This document shows positions 38,682 to 47,718 of a DNA stretch of 64,000 nucleotides, piece by piece. Source of the stretch: Eubacterium sp. (GTDB lineage: Bacteria; Bacillota; Clostridia; Lachnospirales; Lachnospiraceae); the NCBI GenBank assembly GCA_024698585.1, contig JAILRB010000031.1, positions 1-64,000 of the forward strand, read 5' to 3'. Under the pieces are notes generated by a model that made no database searches, had not been told where the DNA came from, and saw only the letters and a program-made list of their open reading frames with translations. Numbering within the stretch: position 1 is the first letter of the stretch; each line of letters starts with the position of its first letter. The position numbers were made by a program, and so were the translations under genes.

Positions 38682-39143
38682 TTAGATATCGTATATCCGA
38701 TTCATTTTCAGTTTATGCGCTAACTTGATAATAATTTCATCTAAAGTATCATATAACTTCGCATAATCCGCCAGTTCTCCACCGTCCGGATTATTAATGC
38801 TACCTTCTTCGTTGATGTATTCCTTTAACGTATATACGTTCACTGCTTCTGCATAATCATCATAAATGGTCTGCTTTTTAGATTCCTCTAAAACAAGTAC
38901 TAAGACGTCCTGCCCGAAATCTTCACTTTCCAGCTGTGTGGAAGTGCGATTCATATCCAAGCCCTTGGACGCTGCAATCGCCACGGTCTTCGGATTCATT
39001 GGCTCCGGAAAAAGAACTGCCAGTCCTCTGGAATCAATGTTCACCTGTTCCAACGGCATATGATGCTTTAACAGCGCTGCTGCCAATGGTCCCGGTGACG
39101 TATCCGTGTCCGTCACAAAAATAATCTTCGAAAATTCTAACAT
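38682..39143 (-). CDS. Low-molecular-weight phosphatase fold protein (YwlE-like), catalytic residues apparently lost
   Basis: 'KIIFVTDTDTSPGPLAAALL' in place of VCxGNTCRSPMAE; 'NNPDGG' in place of DPxGG; next to Sua5. Confidence 0.7.
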   Translation of the reverse strand: MLEFSKIIFVTDTDTSPGPLAAALLKHHMPLEQVNIDSRGLAVLFPEPMNPKTVAIAASKGLDMNRTSTQLESEDFGQDVLVLVLEESKKQTIYDDYAEAVNVYTLKEYINEEGSINNPDGGELADYAKLYDTLDEIIIKLAHKLKMNRIYDI

Positions 39144-39158
39144 ATTACCTCCGCATTG

Positions 39159-40238
39159 CTACAGGTCGATAATCTGATAACCTGCTGCCTTTGTTAACCT
39201 GTTCATTATCGCTTGTCCTATGTGGTCTTCTGAAAATGCCTCTCCATAAATGAACTCAGCACCCTGTTTATCAAATTCCCTAAGTACCTGAAACAAATGA
39301 TTTGCTATTGTCTCCGGATGTGCTAGGTTTCCAAGAGCAATAACACTAATGTTTTCATCAGTTTTTCCTTCGTATAATTTAAGGTGTTCCTCTGCAGTAA
39401 TAATCCCGGTTAGAAATCCCTGTTTCGCCTTTTCATTGGCCTGTTTCAGAATTTCTTCTGCAACCTTATTCTTGTTTCCCCTATATATTGTAAAATCTGC
39501 CTTCGGTGCATAATGGCGATACTTCATTCCCGGTGCTTTTGGTCGCAACCCCTCTGTCGGTTTTTCCAAAATCGCCGGATCAATCTTTACTTCGCCAATC
39601 ACACTCTGCAGCATTTCTTTTGTAATGAATCCCGGTCTTAAAATCATCGGAGTCTCTGCCGTCACATCTACAATGGTCGACTCCAATCCCATTCCAACCA
39701 TTCCGCCATCGATAATCATATCAATGCGTCCATCCATGTCATCAATGACATGTTCACCCAAGGTCGGACTCGGCTTTCCGGATAAATTTGCGCTCGGTGC
39801 TGCGATGCTGACTCCTGCTTCACGAATCAATGCCTGAGCAATTTTATGATTCGGATAACGCACTGCCACCGTATCAAGGCCACCTGTGGTCTCTTTCGGT
39901 ACCAAATCACTTTTTCTGAAAATCAATGTCATCGGCCCCGGCCAGAAAGCATCCATTAATTTCCTTGCTGCTTCCGGTATTTCCTCAACCAACGGTTTCA
40001 ACATTTCCAAATCTGCAATATGCGCAATCAACGGATTGTCCGAAGGTCTTCCCTTCGCCGCATAGATTTTCGTGGAAGCTACCGGATCCAGTGCATTGGC
40101 ACCTAGTCCGTAAACCGTTTCCGTTGGAAAAGCAACCAGCCCTCCGCCCCTGATAATCTCAGCAGCCTGACATATCTTTTCCTCATCGATATCTGATTCA
40201 TTCATTTTAACAATAATCGTATCCATTTCGTCCCTCAC
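39159..40238 (-). CDS. L-threonylcarbamoyladenylate synthase (Sua5/YwlC)
   Basis: 'GGLVAFPTETVYGLGANA', 'KGRPSDNPLIAHI', 'SAPSANLSGKPSPT', 'RPKAPGMKYRHYAPKA'. Confidence 0.95.
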   Translation of the reverse strand: MRDEMDTIIVKMNESDIDEEKICQAAEIIRGGGLVAFPTETVYGLGANALDPVASTKIYAAKGRPSDNPLIAHIADLEMLKPLVEEIPEAARKLMDAFWPGPMTLIFRKSDLVPKETTGGLDTVAVRYPNHKIAQALIREAGVSIAAPSANLSGKPSPTLGEHVIDDMDGRIDMIIDGGMVGMGLESTIVDVTAETPMILRPGFITKEMLQSVIGEVKIDPAILEKPTEGLRPKAPGMKYRHYAPKADFTIYRGNKNKVAEEILKQANEKAKQGFLTGIITAEEHLKLYEGKTDENISVIALGNLAHPETIANHLFQVLREFDKQGAEFIYGEAFSEDHIGQAIMNRLTKAAGYQIIDL

Positions 40239-40274
40239 GACTTACACTCGCTCTATTTTAACACACCACAAAAA

Positions 40275-40313
40275 AAAACACAACGTTACGGATTTTCCGA
40301 AACGTTGCGCCTT
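40275..40313 (-). terminator. Terminator of the flavin/ferredoxin operon
   Basis: Minus strand CAACGTTTCGGAAAATCCGTAACGTTG followed by TGTTTTTTTTT. Confidence 0.75.
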
Positions 40314-40319
40314 TTACTA

Positions 40320-41117
40320 TCACTTTACCTTATTTCTTTTTATATTTCCCTTAGGACAGACAACTCTGCATCGTCCACAGCAGATACACTCTCCATCCCG
40401 ATTCTCATTTTCCTGTAACTTTAATGCCACCGGACAATTTCTTTTACAAAGAGTACAGTTTGGAATACACTGCTCCTGATTTCTCTTTAGTTTTGTCAAA
40501 GGATTTTCCGGCAATAGGGAAAAGACTGCCCCCAACGGACAAAGGAATTGACAGAAGAAACGTTCTTTCACAATCATTCCAAGCACAATGATTCCCAATA
40601 ATAACAATGCGATTCCGTAACTTCCCACGGAAAAATTTCCTGCTGCTATCATGGAGAACACTGTCCATGGACTATTTTTTGTAATTATGTCATTATTCCC
40701 TGTTACACATAACAATATAATTCCTAAAAGAATCAAATACTTGGTTTTCTGTAAAAAAATCTGTATCTTCTCAGGAATTGCAGGCAACTTCTTTTTCTTT
40801 TTTTTCTGAATCCATTGGCCAATCTGATAAAACCAGTCCCCCACTGCACCAAAGGCGCAAATCCAGCCACAAAATATTCTGCCCACCATAATTGTCATTA
40901 CACATAGCACTAAAAATTTCGTTGTAAAGGCTGTTACATCAATTGCCGTTCCTTTTCCGATGGATGCAAAAGCAGATTTCACTACACCAAACGCCTGGGA
41001 AAACAGGGCCGGGTAGAAGATGAAAAAAAGAATCTGCACACCGATTCTTCCCCAATGCATCATCGATGCATTTCGTTTTCTTCTTTTTGCCAGCTTTTTT
41101 CTTTCTTCCGGAGTCAT
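40320..41117 (-). CDS. NapH-like polytopic 4Fe-4S ferredoxin membrane protein
   Basis: 'GRIFCGWICAFGAVGDWFYQIG', 'FFCQFLCPLGAVFSLLP', 'CIPNCTLCKRNCPV', 'CICCGRCRVVCPKGNI'. Confidence 0.85.
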   Translation of the reverse strand: MTPEERKKLAKRRKRNASMMHWGRIGVQILFFIFYPALFSQAFGVVKSAFASIGKGTAIDVTAFTTKFLVLCVMTIMVGRIFCGWICAFGAVGDWFYQIGQWIQKKKKKKLPAIPEKIQIFLQKTKYLILLGIILLCVTGNNDIITKNSPWTVFSMIAAGNFSVGSYGIALLLLGIIVLGMIVKERFFCQFLCPLGAVFSLLPENPLTKLKRNQEQCIPNCTLCKRNCPVALKLQENENRDGECICCGRCRVVCPKGNIKRNKVK

Positions 41118-41575
41118 TACTGTTTCCCTCCTTCTGCCTTTGCGAGCGCTTCATCTACAGCATCCAAAACACCATTTGAAGATAAGGTCGCTCCACTTAT
41201 CACATCCACGTCTGTATCCTGAAAAGCCACGATGTCTTCTGTGATTGATGAAACCTCCTTAATATAGTCCGGCGTCTCATTTTTTGCAGAAACAATTTTT
41301 ACGTTTGCAATTTTTCCGTCTTTTATGGACACTGAAACCTCTATTTCTCCTCCATATCCTTTTCCGGTTCCCATATATTCGCCATCCTGATATAAGGCCA
41401 CCTCCTGCACCCCGCTAAGTTTTTTAGATTCTATTTCCCATTCCTTTTTACTTTGTTTTGTCTGCTTATTATATGCAGAAACCTCCTGATCCCGCTTTTG
41501 CGCAAAACTCTGGTAAGTAAATATAACGATTGCAATGAAAAATACGTTCATTAATTTATATATAAATACCCGCAT
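41117..41575 (-). CDS. Membrane-anchored FMN-binding domain protein
   Basis: 'DVISGATLSSNGVLDAVDEALAKA' flavinylation-type motif. Confidence 0.85.
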   Translation of the reverse strand: MRVFIYKLMNVFFIAIVIFTYQSFAQKRDQEVSAYNKQTKQSKKEWEIESKKLSGVQEVALYQDGEYMGTGKGYGGEIEVSVSIKDGKIANVKIVSAKNETPDYIKEVSSITEDIVAFQDTDVDVISGATLSSNGVLDAVDEALAKAEGGKQ

Positions 41576-43251
41576 TATTTTCCTTCCATCTCTTCATATT
41601 GTTTGATTGCCTTGTTATATATTTCCTTAAGTGCCTCGGAAGTACAGGTTGCTCCACTGACAATGTCTGCATCTGCACTACCTGCCCGAAGAAATTTACT
41701 TAGCATTCCTTCCTTTTTCGCAGTACCATTTACAGCCATATCACAGTAATATCTGTTCTTCGTATCGCCACAATCTAAAATACTGATATTGCATAACTTG
41801 TCATTTAAAAATGTAACGCTTGCAAATAATTCATAATCCTCAAAATCATACTCGCCCCACTCGTCTTCCATTGCATAGACCCATGTAGATACCTGTACGT
41901 TTTTTGCTTCCGGATTATATGTGGTTACTTCTTCCGGTATGGATTGTGTCATGTTTTCTGTGGAAGTCTCCCTTTTTCCCTGTGCTCTTTCACTCGCTTT
42001 TCTATATAACTCCTTCCAGGTAAGGGAGGAACAGGTTGCTCCACTAACTGCTGACAACCCCTTTGTTCCCTGGTTTTTTAACAACTGTTCCAAGACTCCC
42101 GGCTGATTTCCTTTCCCATTCAAAGCCCATAAATAGTATTTCTTGTTTTCATCTGCATCGGACTTAACATTGGTAATCCCGGTCAGCGCTCCATTTTTAA
42201 ATTCAAAAGTAGCAGTTAAATGGTATGGTGCAAATTCTTCCTCTTCATCCGGAGAACATAATGCTGTTACATCATAGGCTCCATCATATATTTTTCCACC
42301 GGAAATCTCTACATCATCACCGATTGATTTATCAGCCACTTTCTTTTCCTTCTTTTTTTTCTCCCTGCGTCCTTCATTTTTTGCGATTGCCTTTTCCAGT
42401 GCATTTAAGTATGCATCCTTAATTCCATTTGAGGAATAAGTCGCACCACTGACCCCGTCAACATTACCACTTTGTTTTTTCAAAATATTCTTTATGGTCG
42501 GTTTCCATGCCCTGTTACAATATGGTACATTTTCCCGGTCATCATTGTTCAATAGCTTTAACGAAGAAATTGCCACTGTTTTTCCGTCCTTGAACTTTAC
42601 CTTAAGCTGAATGGTATAATCAAATTTCTCACAAATGGCTGAACCTTCAAATACGCCATCTGCCGGAATTCCCTTTATCTTTTTTGTGTCAGTTTCCTTT
42701 GTGGCATCATCCTCCTGCGTACTATATGTTTCAGCAGGCTTTCCTGCTGCCTGATTCAATGCATCAATCACTGCATTTTTGATTCCGTTGGAGGAATAAG
42801 TTGCTCCACTAATCACATCAACATTTGGTGACTGCTTTTTTAAGATGTCCGGAACAATCTTTTCTGCCATTGCATAATAGGACGGAGTCTCCTTTCCATG
42901 CTCCACTACGTCGATGGAATTCATCTTTCCCTCTTTGATTGTTACCAATACCCGAATCATCCCCCCGAAGCCTTGTGCAGAACCGGTGTATTTTCCATCC
43001 CGATACTCTCCACCATGAAATTCAAGACTTTCTACTTTTTCCTTGATTGTCCCTGTTTCAATCTCTTTGTTTCTTTCCGGCTTTTCTTCTCTGACAATTT
43101 CTTTTCCCTGTATTTCCTTGTTCAATATCGGAAGCTTAAGCTCATCGAATACAGGAATATTGCTCTGAAATCCTACCACTGCTGCAACCATGCAGATTAC
43201 TGATGGAATTAAAAACAAACTTCCCTTAAATTTTTTCATTGATTTCTCCAA
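41575..43251 (-). CDS. Secreted/anchored protein with four FMN-binding-like domains
   Basis: SGATYSSNGIKNA, SGATYSSNGIKDA, SGATCSSLTWKEL, SGATCTSEALKEI motifs in four repeated domains. Confidence 0.88.
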   Translation of the reverse strand: MEKSMKKFKGSLFLIPSVICMVAAVVGFQSNIPVFDELKLPILNKEIQGKEIVREEKPERNKEIETGTIKEKVESLEFHGGEYRDGKYTGSAQGFGGMIRVLVTIKEGKMNSIDVVEHGKETPSYYAMAEKIVPDILKKQSPNVDVISGATYSSNGIKNAVIDALNQAAGKPAETYSTQEDDATKETDTKKIKGIPADGVFEGSAICEKFDYTIQLKVKFKDGKTVAISSLKLLNNDDRENVPYCNRAWKPTIKNILKKQSGNVDGVSGATYSSNGIKDAYLNALEKAIAKNEGRREKKKKEKKVADKSIGDDVEISGGKIYDGAYDVTALCSPDEEEEFAPYHLTATFEFKNGALTGITNVKSDADENKKYYLWALNGKGNQPGVLEQLLKNQGTKGLSAVSGATCSSLTWKELYRKASERAQGKRETSTENMTQSIPEEVTTYNPEAKNVQVSTWVYAMEDEWGEYDFEDYELFASVTFLNDKLCNISILDCGDTKNRYYCDMAVNGTAKKEGMLSKFLRAGSADADIVSGATCTSEALKEIYNKAIKQYEEMEGK

Positions 43252-43289
43252 TCATTTTATTCCTATCCATTTATTTTTTACGCACAACA

Positions 43290-43322
43290 AACTGCGACCT
43301 ACACTTCCATGTAAATCGCAGC
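43290..43322 (-). terminator. Hairpin between the Tp47-like gene and the FMN-binding genes (possible attenuator/terminator)
   Basis: CTGCGATTTACATGGAAGTGTAGGTCGCAG on the minus strand. Confidence 0.5.
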
Positions 43323-43350
43323 CGTTTCTGCTTTTCATATGTATTGGATG

Positions 43351-45348
43351 TTATTTTGTGATTTTCACTTTCTTAATTGCAGACCAGTCCCCATAAACAT
43401 TTTTCTTCTTTACAGTTTTATATGCTCTTACTTTTACAAATAATGCCTTTTTATTCTTTAACTTTGCAGAAGTTAATTGATATGAAAGCTTACTTGTTGT
43501 CTTTTTCACAAGAACACTCTTATCTGCAGTTGCATTTTTCTTTGAGGCATAAACCCTGATTTCATATCCGTTAACACCGGAAACCTTCTTTAATGTAAGA
43601 GAAAGTTTCTTGGCAGATTTTTTCTTCTTTGCAATTTTCTTAATTGAAGCTTTTCCAACCTTCACCGGTGCAGTTGTTTTTTTCACTGCCTTTGTTGTAG
43701 CCTCTTTCTTTGTTGTAACTTCCTGAGAAGTATTATTCTCAGTGCTTGTAGCTTCCGGTACTGTAACTTCTTCCGATGTTGTTTCCGGTGTGGTAACTTC
43801 TTCTGCTGCCACCACATCAACAGTTACATTCTGATAATTTTCACTGACAATTGTTACTTTATATGTTGTTCCTGCCACAGCCTTATCACTTAATTCAACT
43901 TCTGTCGCCGTAAGTGCTCCGGTTCCTAAAACAGTCATTCTTCTTCCCTGCTGTACGGATACCTGGTAGGTTGGATTTACAAGTTCTGTCAGGTTTACTC
44001 CCAATGAAATGCTAAGTTTTGCACCTTCTAATGTGGCTGATGCTTCATATTTTCCATATGTGTTTTTCACCTTTTCAATCACTTCACTAATCAAAGTGGC
44101 TGCCTCCACGGAAGATGCAGTCTTTTCTTTTACCATATCCTTTGCTTCCTGGACATGTTCTGCCAAATCTGCATTTTCTGTTGTTTCTAATGCTTTTGCT
44201 CCCTTTTCAATCCATTTAATTAATTCATCAATCTGACTGTCTGTCATTGGAGTTGCTACCGTTCTGTTAATATTTGAAAAATTAGAGCTGGAAATTGTTA
44301 CAGTGTAACTTACTGCATCTGATGGTTCCTTTGTCAGTGCTACCTTTCCATTTACAATTTCTGCATCATTTGCAAGTCCTCCGGATACGGATACTCTTAC
44401 GTTTTCTAAATCTGCCGGAACGCCGTCAATGCTTAACTCCTTGGAGTCATTTGTAATGGCAAAACTTAATGCGCTTGTATCTCCGGTATAATAGTCCGGT
44501 AATTTTATTTCACAAGGAACAGTAAGAACACCCTGGTCGGTAATCACATCCACACTGGTAAGTGTTGCTCCGTTCATATCAAACTGATAGTAAGCCTCTC
44601 CCCTTCCATGTGCTCTGCGTAATCCCTGTCCACCTACAGTCGACCATGCAATTTCTACTTCCGGAACCTTTGTTCCATACCATAAGTTTTCAAGACATGT
44701 CATTCCATAGCTTTTAGAGTCAGCTGTATTTAAAACTGCTCCATAAATGGTAAATGGAACGTATTCCTCATCGCCTACCTGTAATCCTGCCGGATCCTTT
44801 ACTCTAAAGCCGCCTAAGCTTATCTGATAATCTCCATAACCACCTGTTGTGGTCAATCCCTTAATTGACAAATACTCTTTTGATACTGAAGATTCCTGCA
44901 TGCTACTAAACTCATAGGAGCCTTGTTCCGTGACTGTTAATGTGCTATAGTATTCCGGTTTCTGTTCTAATACTGTATAAGCGTAATCATTATTTTCTGT
45001 CGCCTTGATTTTTTCTACATCTTCGCTCTTTACTGCAACAGGAATGTTAACACCCATAATGTATTTGTCGTTATTATATGTTCCCTTCGCAAGTCCCGTT
45101 GTTCCTTTGAACTTACTTGTTGTTGCCGTAGATACCGCATCTACTCCTTCCTCCACAGACCAAACAGCCGCGTCAGTAAGATGATAGCTTTCATAAAAAT
45201 CATTATATGGCACATTCATGGATACATATACATATTCATCTTCCACTGCCTCTACCGTATTCACTGCACTGGCTGATGTAAGCCCTGCAACAAGAGCCAT
45301 TGCTAACGCAACAGAAGTTACTTTTTTAGAAAAATTGTATTTCTTCAT
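43351..45348 (-). CDS. Secreted Tp47-like protein with basic FN3-like C-terminal module
   Basis: Signal peptide; 'VDAVSTATTSKFKG', 'LWYGTKVPEVEIAWSTVGG...GRGEAYYQFDMNG' and 'VAGTTYKVTIVSENYQNVTVDVVAAEE' recall treponemal Tp47; C-terminal 'YGDWSAIKKVKITK'. Confidence 0.6.
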   Translation of the reverse strand: MKKYNFSKKVTSVALAMALVAGLTSASAVNTVEAVEDEYVYVSMNVPYNDFYESYHLTDAAVWSVEEGVDAVSTATTSKFKGTTGLAKGTYNNDKYIMGVNIPVAVKSEDVEKIKATENNDYAYTVLEQKPEYYSTLTVTEQGSYEFSSMQESSVSKEYLSIKGLTTTGGYGDYQISLGGFRVKDPAGLQVGDEEYVPFTIYGAVLNTADSKSYGMTCLENLWYGTKVPEVEIAWSTVGGQGLRRAHGRGEAYYQFDMNGATLTSVDVITDQGVLTVPCEIKLPDYYTGDTSALSFAITNDSKELSIDGVPADLENVRVSVSGGLANDAEIVNGKVALTKEPSDAVSYTVTISSSNFSNINRTVATPMTDSQIDELIKWIEKGAKALETTENADLAEHVQEAKDMVKEKTASSVEAATLISEVIEKVKNTYGKYEASATLEGAKLSISLGVNLTELVNPTYQVSVQQGRRMTVLGTGALTATEVELSDKAVAGTTYKVTIVSENYQNVTVDVVAAEEVTTPETTSEEVTVPEATSTENNTSQEVTTKKEATTKAVKKTTAPVKVGKASIKKIAKKKKSAKKLSLTLKKVSGVNGYEIRVYASKKNATADKSVLVKKTTSKLSYQLTSAKLKNKKALFVKVRAYKTVKKKNVYGDWSAIKKVKITK

Positions 45349-45397
45349 AATTTCCTGCCTTTCTTAACACAATTTATATTAGCTTAAACTATTTCTT

Positions 45398-45515
45398 GTT
45401 AGTTTTGGCTAACTGTATGGCAAAAAAATAAATAGGTAATTCCCTTATCTGCCACGATTTATGTCCTTTGAATAAACCTATTTATCTTTATTGCCATATG
45501 TTAGTCATTACTAAC
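45398..45515. promoter_or_regulatory. Two GTTAG-N6-CTAAC palindromes flanking a long imperfect hairpin
   Basis: GTTAGTTTTGGCTAAC (45398-45413), GTTAGTCATTACTAAC (45500-45515), hairpin 45416-45498. Confidence 0.75.
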
Positions 45516-45560
45516 TTCGGTTAGGATACCATTGTTTTTTTATTCTGTCAAGTTTTTTTC

Positions 45561-46595
45561 CTATTTTATTACTTGGATATCACGCTTTGATGTGAATTTT
45601 TCCTCCAACCCCTTGGAAATATAGACAGTTCCGTCATCTTCTACCAAAATAATATCGAATGCCCCTTCTCGTCCATTTTTCTTCCAATATTGTATCGCCT
45701 TTTCCTTTCCCATAACAAATAGTGCTGTAGACAACCCATCTGCCATTGTTCCATCTTCATTCACAATGGATACACTTTTTAGTCCTGACTCTGCGGGATA
45801 TCCGGTTTTTGGATTGATAATGTGATGGTATGTGATTCCATCCTTTTCGAAAAAGCGTTCATATCCACCGGATGTAATTACGGTTTTATTCTTGATCTGC
45901 AGTATTCCAACATACTCCGACCCGCCAAAGGGATCCTCAATTCCCACTTTAAATTCCGATTGATCCGGCTTATTTCCATATGTTTGTACATTTCCGCCTA
46001 ATGAAACAATTCCGCCTGTAAGCTTATACTTTTTAAAAATTTCAATAATTCTCTGAGAAGTAAAACCCTTTGCAATTCCGCCAAAATCTATTTTCACCCC
46101 CTCAGGTAATGAAATCAGTCTTTCCTTTTCATCATATTCAATTTTTGAAAGTCCCACATTCTTTAACAGCTTCTGGATTTTTTCCCTTGTTGGAACCTTA
46201 TAGTTTTGATCCGTAAATCCCCACTCCTGCATCAATGGATATACGGTAATATCAAATGCCCCTTCTGTACTTTGATATATTTCCTTGGATGCTGAAAATA
46301 AATAAGCACCTTCCGATGATAAAATCTCCGTTCCATTTTCATTTAAGATTCCCACTTCACTTTCTGCATTGCCGGTACTAAACATCTCATCCAATCGATG
46401 AATTTCATGAACGGCTTCGTCTAACGCCTCTGAGCATCTACTCCCATAGGCTTTTAACGTCATGTAGGTATCCATTGCAAATATTTCTCTGGTATCCTCT
46501 TTTTCTGTACGATTAGTTTTTTCTTTTTGCGCACATCCTGCCACAGTCAGGCAAACCACCATCAATAAAACCAGTGCACTGTATTTTCTCATCAT
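45561..46595 (-). CDS. apbE: FAD:protein FMN transferase (ApbE/FmnB-like lipoprotein)
   Basis: Lipobox 'VCLTVAGCAQ'; 'FAMDTYMTLKAYG', 'IDFGGIAKGF', 'GGNVQTYG', 'HHIINPKTGYPAESGLKSVSI'. Confidence 0.95.
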   Translation of the reverse strand: MMRKYSALVLLMVVCLTVAGCAQKEKTNRTEKEDTREIFAMDTYMTLKAYGSRCSEALDEAVHEIHRLDEMFSTGNAESEVGILNENGTEILSSEGAYLFSASKEIYQSTEGAFDITVYPLMQEWGFTDQNYKVPTREKIQKLLKNVGLSKIEYDEKERLISLPEGVKIDFGGIAKGFTSQRIIEIFKKYKLTGGIVSLGGNVQTYGNKPDQSEFKVGIEDPFGGSEYVGILQIKNKTVITSGGYERFFEKDGITYHHIINPKTGYPAESGLKSVSIVNEDGTMADGLSTALFVMGKEKAIQYWKKNGREGAFDIILVEDDGTVYISKGLEEKFTSKRDIQVIK

Positions 46596-46601
46596 TCTCT
46601 C

Positions 46602-47117
46602 CTACCTAATCAGATTTTTGGGTAATCTTTCTACAATTTGTGCAGAAACAAGCCCAATGACAACCCCTGCAACAATTCCGGTAATCCACAAAACCAGGAG
46701 GTAATACAGTACTGCATGGGTCTGCAAAACAATCATTGCCACAAGAATCTGCCCAACATTATGGGAAATGCCTCCCAATACACTCACAGTCGTCATACTC
46801 ATCTTTGTCCTACGCTTCATAACAAGCATTACAACTCCGCTAAGCAATCCACCAGCCATACTATATGCCATTGAGAAAAGATTGCCAAACGTAACCCCCA
46901 CTAAAATAATCCTCACTACATTAATCATAATCGCTTCTTTGTCACTAATCCGATAAAGGGCCACCATGACAACCAGATTCGTCAGCCCCAATTTAATTCC
47001 CGGAACAAGACTGACAAACTGAATTTGGCTTTCAATGTAGGAAAGTACCATTGCCAAGGCAATAAGCAGAGCTCTGACTGCGATTTTATTTGTAACTGAT
47101 ATTTCCTTCTCACTCAT
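46602..47117 (-). CDS. Gx transporter family protein / heptaprenyl diphosphate synthase component I-like (EetB-like)
   Basis: 'ALAMVLSYIESQIQFVSLVPGIKLGLTNLVVMVALY'. Confidence 0.88.
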   Translation of the reverse strand: MSEKEISVTNKIAVRALLIALAMVLSYIESQIQFVSLVPGIKLGLTNLVVMVALYRISDKEAIMINVVRIILVGVTFGNLFSMAYSMAGGLLSGVVMLVMKRRTKMSMTTVSVLGGISHNVGQILVAMIVLQTHAVLYYLLVLWITGIVAGVVIGLVSAQIVERLPKNLIR

Positions 47118-47141
47118 TACAGCCTCTTTCGTTTACAATTT

Positions 47142-47522
47142 CTATTTTACAACTGCGTCCACTGCATCGTCTTTCACTGCGTCCCGTATTACTTCCACAA
47201 CCACTTCATTTGGAAGACAAATCAGACTCTCCCCAACTTTTCGCACGCTTCCCTGCTTCACACACAATTTATCCGGGCAATTTGCCTCCTTAATGTATGC
47301 TTCACCGTTTTTTATAACTAACAGGTTTTTTCCCTGTTCTTTTCCTGCAATTTCGTAAGTGCCATCCTTTCCCAAGGTATATTGTCCCTGAATAGTTCCG
47401 GCCACCCGAACCTGCACATAAGCTCCGTTTTCAGCTGTGAGTCGATAAGCTAATAGTAAGACGAATAATATGCCTAGAACAATGCCCCAGACTATAATGT
47501 CTGCTTTTCTATTTTTTTTCAT
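47142..47522 (-). CDS. NusG domain II-containing membrane protein (EetA-like)
   Basis: N-terminal TM; 'YIKEANCPDKLCVKQGSVRKVGESLICLPNEVVVEV'. Confidence 0.88.
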   Translation of the reverse strand: MKKNRKADIIVWGIVLGILFVLLLAYRLTAENGAYVQVRVAGTIQGQYTLGKDGTYEIAGKEQGKNLLVIKNGEAYIKEANCPDKLCVKQGSVRKVGESLICLPNEVVVEVIRDAVKDDAVDAVVK

Positions 47523-47592
47523 TCTTCCCTAAACTCCTCGGTTTGTTGTAACTAACTCCGCACATAATATCACAACAACAGTCTAATTTCAA

Positions 47593-47643
47593 GAAAAAAG
47601 TGGCTGTAAAATCAATCTCCTAGACATCATACTGCCACTTTTC
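47593..47643 (-). terminator. Terminator of the amidase gene
   Basis: Minus strand AAAAGTGGCAGTA ... TACAGCCACTTTTTTC. Confidence 0.65.
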
Positions 47644-47718
47644 CTCTGTCAAACTTCTACTTTTATACTTCTCAATGTCCCATATTATATCTGCTTATGA
47701 AACCTTTTTCAACCCGCT

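Noticed and set aside
45416-45498. Riboswitch class for the hairpin upstream of the Tp47-like gene
   Set aside because: No known aptamer signature recognised; retained only as a hairpin between palindromic boxes.
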